From assembly GCA_934045905.1 (NCBI GenBank), contig OW203761.1:34398964-34462963 (forward strand): a stretch of 64,000 bases of DNA, given 5' to 3'. Below are positions 58,201 to 64,000 of the stretch, in pieces (position 1 is the first letter of the stretch; the number at the start of each line of letters is the position of its first letter). A program made the position numbers and the translations under genes. The notes below the pieces were generated by a model. That model saw only the letters and a list, made by a program, of their open reading frames with translations, did not search any database and had not been told where the DNA came from. The stretch comes from Leuctra nigra (Eukaryota; Arthropoda; Insecta; Plecoptera; Leuctridae).

Positions 58201-58376
58201 TTGGATTGATGTTTCCGAAGCTGTGAGTACCTACCTATGCAATATTAACTTGAATTTTAATAAAATAATTGAACACTCCTTGCCTAATTATGTTTACATG
58301 TAAGTATAATCACTAATGTAATTCATGTCCTATTTAGTTGCACTCGACTGATAATGAACCTGCTGATGAAAAGTAG
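55208..58376 (+). CDS. RNASEH2C: ribonuclease H2 subunit C, 3 exons
   Basis: Exons: 55208-55364, 57987-58222, 58338-58376; 143 residues (human 164). RNase H2 is a nuclear heterotrimer that removes ribonucleotides from DNA and RNA:DNA hybrids; subunit C, with B, forms the structural platform for catalytic subunit A. Features that match the family: the N-terminal LHYMPCKINCEGSANVSKFF, the core YRGYPLRGKVIKFPNTYSG in place of the human GLRGRxVxLPxGxxG segment, the FWNWDK segment and the C-terminal LDWIDVSEALH. No catalytic residues are expected. The first intron holds a TTAA MITE and a Helitron2-like element. The ATG is the first in the exon. Confidence 0.88.
55467..55634. mobile_element. TTAA MITE, GC-rich, copy 2
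   Basis: TTAA at 55463-55466 and 55635-55638; ends GGTACGTTTACAGCTCG and AGCTGTAAACGTACC. The interior is strongly self-complementary (TCGACGTTCGGCGCTCAGCG, CAGCGCTAGCGCTGAGCG). Related to 43955-44089. Confidence 0.85.
55640..56910. other. RNASEH2C intron sequence
   Basis: No gene. 55740-55930 is CG-rich with GGTCGG/CCGACC words and may be an old inverted repeat. An end fragment related to the 46502-47609 element lies near 56249. Confidence 0.45.
56913..57798 (-). mobile_element. Helitron2-like element
   Basis: Full-length: minus-strand start TTGAGCGAGCGTCTCC, end GCGTTACACAGAGCGTTTTCCTAG followed by T. About 886 bp, no long frame. In RNASEH2C intron 1. Confidence 0.7.
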
Positions 58377-58607
58377 TGATGTAGGTACCCTACCGAACGG
58401 AATTCCAACACAGGACAAGACAGTTTTGGCATTGAATGGATTCAAAAATTAATTGTAAGTAGGTACAACTTAGCTGCATTGTATTTCTTCGTACATGTTA
58501 TTTTTACAATATTTCTATTCTTGTACCAAAATGTTTGTTATGTTGCACTGGAATAACACTAGATGATATTCCATGCTTGTAACCAAAGGACAACTCCTAA
58601 TTATATT

Positions 58608-58613
58608 AATAAA
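58608..58613 (+). terminator. RNASEH2C polyadenylation signal AATAAA
   Basis: Canonical hexamer about 230 bp after the stop codon. Confidence 0.6.
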
Positions 58614-60050
58614 TAACTTTTAAATTAAGATAAAACTGAACTAATTGCTACTAGGTATACATTATTGGACCTAACCAAGCTATCAAATTCAAACCTATCC
58701 AACAGCCTGGACATTAGGGCTGTGAAAGTCATAGAAAGTCATAGCGATGGTAGTATTAGGAAATTCTTCTTTGTCATCTACCGAAGCAGAAACCGTACCT
58801 CACTAAATATTATATTAGGTACTACTACAGAGCTACAAAAGCAGAATGGTAAAGTTCATTGGCATAACATTCAGCATAATCACAATTGAAACAAATGAGA
58901 AACGGATATGTTTGTTACCTACTAATTTGGTTCCTCATTTCAATACAATAATTAGGACAATAATCAGTCATCATGATGAAGAACAAAATGTCAGTTGGTC
59001 CTTTAGTCAATTATACTAAATCAAGTTTGTTTGACTGGATAGTGTTAATATGTGAGTAAAGTAAACTGCAATGTTTTATTACTGCTTACTCCACAGTAGA
59101 AAGTCGATACTTGTATAAATAAATGATAGAATTTACAACCTTCATCAAGCTGGTCCACATAGAGCGTTTTACACAACTTAAATGTCGCTGGTTTTGCTAG
59201 GGCTGTTTAAATAAAGCATGTATGTCACAAATCCTTGATGACGTTTATGCAGCGCGGCGAATATAAAATCTGCAACGGACTTCTATGCGGACCCAGCTTT
59301 AGTGTGGCTGGCTCTAAGTGTGTTGCTTTGTAAAGAACCTACAACAAATTAATGGTTCGTCACTGGTTCATTAGAAAATGATCAGCCATTCGGGTGTTCA
59401 TTTCTAATTCTCGGAGAAGAAATCAAAACGAAAACATGTTGACTCAACCAGACCATATTTTTCTACATTGACTACCTACTGAAAATCCAGTGTTTCATAC
59501 GTTTACAGTTGAAGCTTCTTCCAAATGAATAATGTCCAGTACACACGAGTCCACGACGCATTCGATGCATGGATGGTAGTGTTAAATTGTTCAAGGCCAC
59601 GTCTGAGCGCTTAGTGTGTGCGCTTTATAGATGTGCGTAAAGATGGGTTCAAAATTCCAAGGTGGCATGCAATGTTTGAAGTTGATGTGTCGTGTGTACT
59701 GGGCTTACCTACGCTTGTGCCAATTTGAAACGCATCGGTACAAGGAACAGAATAATTTCTCAAGAAAAATTACAATATTTTACAAAGAGTGACTGTTGTG
59801 TAAAAATTAGCAAATTGCTTAAGCCCATGTCAGATCAGGAAATTAAAATATGACAAATTCAATTTCTAGCCAATAAATTACTTTCAGACTTCTGATTGAA
59901 ATTGTCAATTTGAATTGCTTGGTGTAATAAGGACTTTGGACTTTGTATTCCAATATTTAATTAGGTTCTACAATAGTAAGTATGAAACACAATATGAATT
60001 GCTTGAAAATAGAAAAACATTGCGCATTGTTGGACATGACAATGACCACT
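58614..60050. other. convergent gap RNASEH2C / TMC
   Basis: No gene supported; includes the MITE at 59535-59704. ATTAAA on the minus strand near 59954 could serve as the TMC polyadenylation signal. Confidence 0.45.
59535..59704. mobile_element. 170-bp MITE with CCAGTACACACGA ends
   Basis: Left TCCAGTACACACGAGTC pairs with right GTCGTGTGTACTGGGC. The interior contains CATCGAATG-type complementary words. Target duplication not resolved. Confidence 0.65.
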
Positions 60051-63000
60051 CTAACTAGTATGCGGAACATCTGAAGTTCGCTCTGCTATATCGACATGTC
60101 TCATTGCCCTCTGATGGTCTTGTTGCTGCTTAATAAAAGCACTAAGTCTATTCAACAAGAACTGTTTATCATGACCCTCTAAAACGAGTTGATTTTTCAA
60201 AACAATTACCATATGTTTATTTGCTGCTGACACAGCGTAAAAGTAATAAAGACAGAGTATTAACACAATGAATACTGGAACTGCAAACCCTGCAGTACCA
60301 AAAAAGAAAATGATGGACTGAATCCACATTGGGAGATTATCAAACCTCAATACCACCACTTCCCAGACAGAAGTGTGACCTCGAAATGGTCCACACGATT
60401 TGGACGGGAAAATCTCGGCTACAGAATAAGCTACAGGTAAGACGGAAACTACAAACGAAAGCAGGAGCACAAACATGAAGAGAGAGTTTGATCGTGATGC
60501 TCTGTAGACAGTGGGCGATGGCAAACTGTTGATCAGACAAGCAAACTTCTTGATGTAAAACATAAGGAAACATTCTACCGCAAGAACAGCGGGTAGGATA
60601 GGTGCATAGAAGCTACCCAACCAGCAGAGGGTTTGAGTGTAAACAACGTCCAAGACATGCTTTGATAGCTCGAACTCTTGTTCTCCAATAAACCTGGCAA
60701 ATCGGCTGTTGAAGTGTTTTGCGATAAGCATTCGTGGAAAATTAATAAAAAACGTAATAAAAACGTGGCTTACAAAATCTAATATTAGAAGTTTGTAGAA
60801 TTGTTGACCTACATATGTTTCCCAGCAAGGTACCTTTTGGCTACATTCTGCATTGACACATTCTTCAACATCTTTCATTGTACAGGGAACTATGTTGTAC
60901 AGAGAAGCTAGCAAAACAACTAGCGACGATAATCGAAGGAAAACTGTTCGGAACAGAGTCATTCTGACCACAAACAAAGGATTATAGTCCTCAAACTTGA
61001 CTAGATACTGGAATAAACTTGGAACAAGAAGATTCAGACCTACTATAGCAATAGATGTAAGGTACTGAAGAAGTAAAATATAGAAGTTTTGGAAAGTAGA
61101 GTCTTCTGGAGGAAAGTTGTAATTCGCAAGCTCTTTCGTAGAGAAACTAAATGTGTAATATATCAATGCTCCTGCTCCAACAAGGACAAGTAAAACTAAC
61201 ACATTGATGAAGAACCGAATAAGTACAAGTTTCACTTTCTCATCTCGGGATCGGCTTTTTCTCTGCTCTTCTCGCCTCTCTGCAATCAAGCAACCTTTCA
61301 TCTCATTTATGATAGCCTTATGTTTTATATTGGCAGATTTTTCATTGTGAATACAAAAGTCCCAGCCCCCAAAGACTAGATTGCAATACTGATAGAACTG
61401 TCCCTCTCCTTCCACCAACCTCTCTTTGAACCCACGGGCAGCTGATTTGACAATGGCCCCTAAACTAAGTAGGAAACATACAGCTGTAATAGCTATATAG
61501 GCTAATGGCAAATCGAAATATTGATTTGTTTGAATTGCTTGGTAAATCTTATTTGGATAAATACCATAGAACATGATTGTTTTTTCCATCAACCCTGTGC
61601 CTTGAATGACATCTAGTATTATGTTAATGCCACTGTCTGTATAAGTCTTGTTAGCGTAAGACTCGGAACAGCATCCCACTGATGTCAAGTTATCGCTGCT
61701 ATTACATTGTAGTGAATCATCTGAGTTAAAGACTTCGACTGGAAGTATGATGAAAAGAAGTGTGAATGTAAAAATAGCAAGATTGAGAAACATTAGCCAC
61801 TTAACAAATAGAAAGTAGGCTACTACACCAGTTCCAAAATTTCCTTCGATCTTCTTCAAACTTCCATTCCAAAGTTCTATCTTGGCATATGCTTCTTTCC
61901 ATCGGTTTTTTATTCTTTGGGAAAACTTTCTCTGTTGCCATTTCAGTTGTTCAAGCCCTTGAAGTCGTAACTTTGTAGCATTCTGCAAACAAAACCGTCA
62001 TTATATAGCTGTGTGAACTTTTCGGGTTTGCTGTACGCCAAGGTAAAATTTCTTCCTTAATAGGTACATATGCCATAACTTTTGAAACATTCCATTTTTT
62101 TACAATGAGAAAATAATTTGAAGATCTTGGAAGCTACGTCGATATTACATTGGGGAGCAGGGAACTACAATCACGACCACAATAAAAAATTAGCATAGAT
62201 ACCCTACCCCAGTGGATATTTCGTACCCAACCCTGCCTCAAAGGTAGAAATCCCTAAGTCCATTCTAATTATTCTTGTCAAGTACCTAAAGCTAAAAAAA
62301 CAGTAGGTAAACATACTGCCATGATCCAATCATGAAAAGTGACCCGTCATTTTTCTTTGAGTTAAATTGCAAATTGGTAGGAAAAGTGGATATCGTGCTT
62401 TCTACTTCTAAAGTACCTACCTACAGAATATTCTCTTCACTTTCTCAAACCAGATCAATGAGCTTCCTTCACTTACTTGTAATTTTGCCTTGAGCTCCTT
62501 CTTCTGTGCCATAGTGACGGGCATTGCTTTGATCTGCATGATGTCTTCCCACGTTCGCTCTTCATTGGATAGATTTTCTATGGAAACATAAATAAAAAGG
62601 TAGTTTAGTAGTTGGAGCCGTAGGTACCTCACCCTTTATACCTTTATGGCAGATGCATTAATGTAGGGTCCACCACTGAAGGCATAAGAGACAGTTCTAG
62701 TACCTAGCAGAGTAGGTACAGTCTTAGTACAGAGTTGTACCGTAAAAGTGGTACCCAATTTCGAGACCCAATTTTTAATTTTCGAGTACTTCCTACTTAA
62801 ATATGTACCTACCTACATTAGAATAAATGCATGCAAACAATTCAATGAAGATTTATGTAGGTACCTACTCTACTACCTAGAAAGGTATTAAGTAACCTTT
62901 CTAGACTAATACCTACCTAAATCCATCTTTGGAATTTTATGGCAATACTTATTTAGGAAGGTACCTACCTACTTCATTTTGAGTGGGGGGTCAAAATTAT

Positions 63001-63398
63001 CGGGGATCGATGAATGTGAGGAAAAGGTAGTTCGCCGTCTGGGCGGCTTGCTCCCCAGTTTGCCTCGCAGGGCTTTTTGAATTTTTGATACAAAATAATC
63101 GAATTTTAAACTATTTCTTTTCAAAGAAATTTACATTGTGTGATATGTAATATAATCTGTAACTATTTGTTTTTATAAAATTCTCATTAGTACACCCGAA
63201 GTTAAATAGTTCAACATGGGGATTTGGCTGGCTTCTTTTGACGCTGACCCTACATCCTACCTGATAAATCTGGCAGCATGGCGACCTGAACATCTACGGC
63301 TGCAGATGGTCGCCTGGCAGTGCTGTGGTATTGGTTTCTCGTAGATGTACGCCGGTTTAATGTCTGCTTTACATCACCGCGGATCCGTTTACTTGTGG
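60051..63398 (-). CDS. transmembrane channel-like protein, TMC5/7 type, 5' end outside window
   Basis: Exons in coding order: 63261-63398, 62477-62577, 60051-61982 (stop at 60051-60053). The frame is continuous across both introns (PDLSENLSNEERTWEDIM; KAKLQNATKLRLQG). TMC proteins are multi-pass membrane proteins; TMC1/2 form mechanotransduction channels, while the TMC5/7 branch is less understood. The last exon encodes 643 residues with about nine to ten hydrophobic segments (near 51-80, 165-190, 255-282, 302-332, 342-367, 397-420, 450-487, 497-530, 557-590) and the family signature CWETYVGQQFYKL near residue 390. The segment NEERTWEDIMQIKAMPVTM resembles TMC7 more than TMC1/2/3. The first codon of the 63398 exon is split, so more exons lie upstream. 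Confidence 0.9.
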
Positions 63399-64000
63399 CT
63401 GAAAAATAAAACAACATTTTCAGTTCATCTACCAATCAAATTATTACAGGGTTGTATTAATTTTGCCCAGCCCAAAAAAAAACTGATCTCTTTTAAAAAA
63501 ATAAAAACCCAACAAACCCCAACAAACCTACCATTTAAATTAAATGTTATTAGGTTATTTTTTTAATAATCACAATGGCAATAATAATTAGTCAACTACC
63601 TATGTCACATTGCCATTAGCTATATAGGAATGTTCCTGGGTCAATTGACATACAATTTTGGTTTCGTAAATTGTTTACCTACACCCACAGACACAAAACT
63701 GAGCATTTCTCCCCCCTTTGGATGGTGAAATTCATTATTTCTGACTTTATTGGATATTTACGTTTTCAGATCATATTTTTCTATAGTTAAATTATACTCA
63801 GTGGATTGCTTTTAAGGCTATTCAAGTGATACCACGTGACTAAACTTATAAAACACGAAATTTGCTAAACTATTGCACATAAAAGGAAGATAATGTATTT
63901 TCCTCATTCTATAAGTGATTCTACAACCCACTTAACCTTTTTCGACTCCAATATTTTGGTCCCGAAATTTTTTTGACGAAATATTGCTGTTTCATTAAAA
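63399..64000. other. TMC intron, upstream exon not found
   Basis: Minus-strand GTAGGTAAAC near 63676 could be a 5' splice site, but no coding exon in the needed phase could be supported. Confidence 0.4.

Overview
The window is nuclear DNA of an animal, most likely an arthropod. Its five genes are split by introns with GT/AG boundaries, intergenic and intronic sequence is AT-rich and full of short GGTACCTA-type runs, and nested transposon remnants fill most of the space between exons. The protein set (a spartin without an MIT domain, an RS-rich IWS1, dyskerin, RNase H2 subunit C and a TMC protein of the TMC5/7 type) fits an insect or related arthropod with an expanded genome. I cannot name the order or species from sequence alone.

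Layout. 1-8160 has no gene that I can support. It holds MITEs, two copies of a non-autonomous DNA element with GTGACAGCAG-type subrepeats and 9-bp target duplications (1692-2445, 3299-7096), a 118-bp tandem array rich in ETS/CRE/YY1-like sites (about 4460-5045) and a tRNA-related retrosequence. 8184-13705 (+) is spartin in four coding exons. 13706-21390 is intergenic and dominated by a Helitron2/Helentron-like repeat family. 21390-39120 (+) is IWS1: a likely 5' UTR exon plus nine coding exons. Its introns carry a nested hAT and inverted-repeat complex (25793-28696), a split non-LTR retrotransposon, and a second retrotransposon whose reverse transcriptase ORF is still open (about 34985-37085, minus).

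39121-43238 is the tail-to-tail gap between IWS1 and dyskerin. 43239-54946 (-) is dyskerin (DKC1) in ten coding exons, with a third, broken retrotransposon in one intron. A 261-bp gap separates its start codon from that of RNASEH2C (55208-58376, +, three exons), so the two probably share a bidirectional promoter. 58377-60050 is another tail-to-tail gap. 60051-63398 (-) is the 3' part of a TMC-family gene whose 5' end lies beyond the window.

The genes are housekeeping functions that act separately: lipid droplet and membrane traffic (spartin), RNA polymerase II elongation with Spt6 (IWS1), H/ACA RNP pseudouridylation and telomerase RNA (dyskerin), ribonucleotide removal from DNA (RNase H2C), and an ion channel or membrane protein (TMC). 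The least ordinary material is the repeat content. Several insertions can be verified inside the window because empty sites or second copies are also present here.
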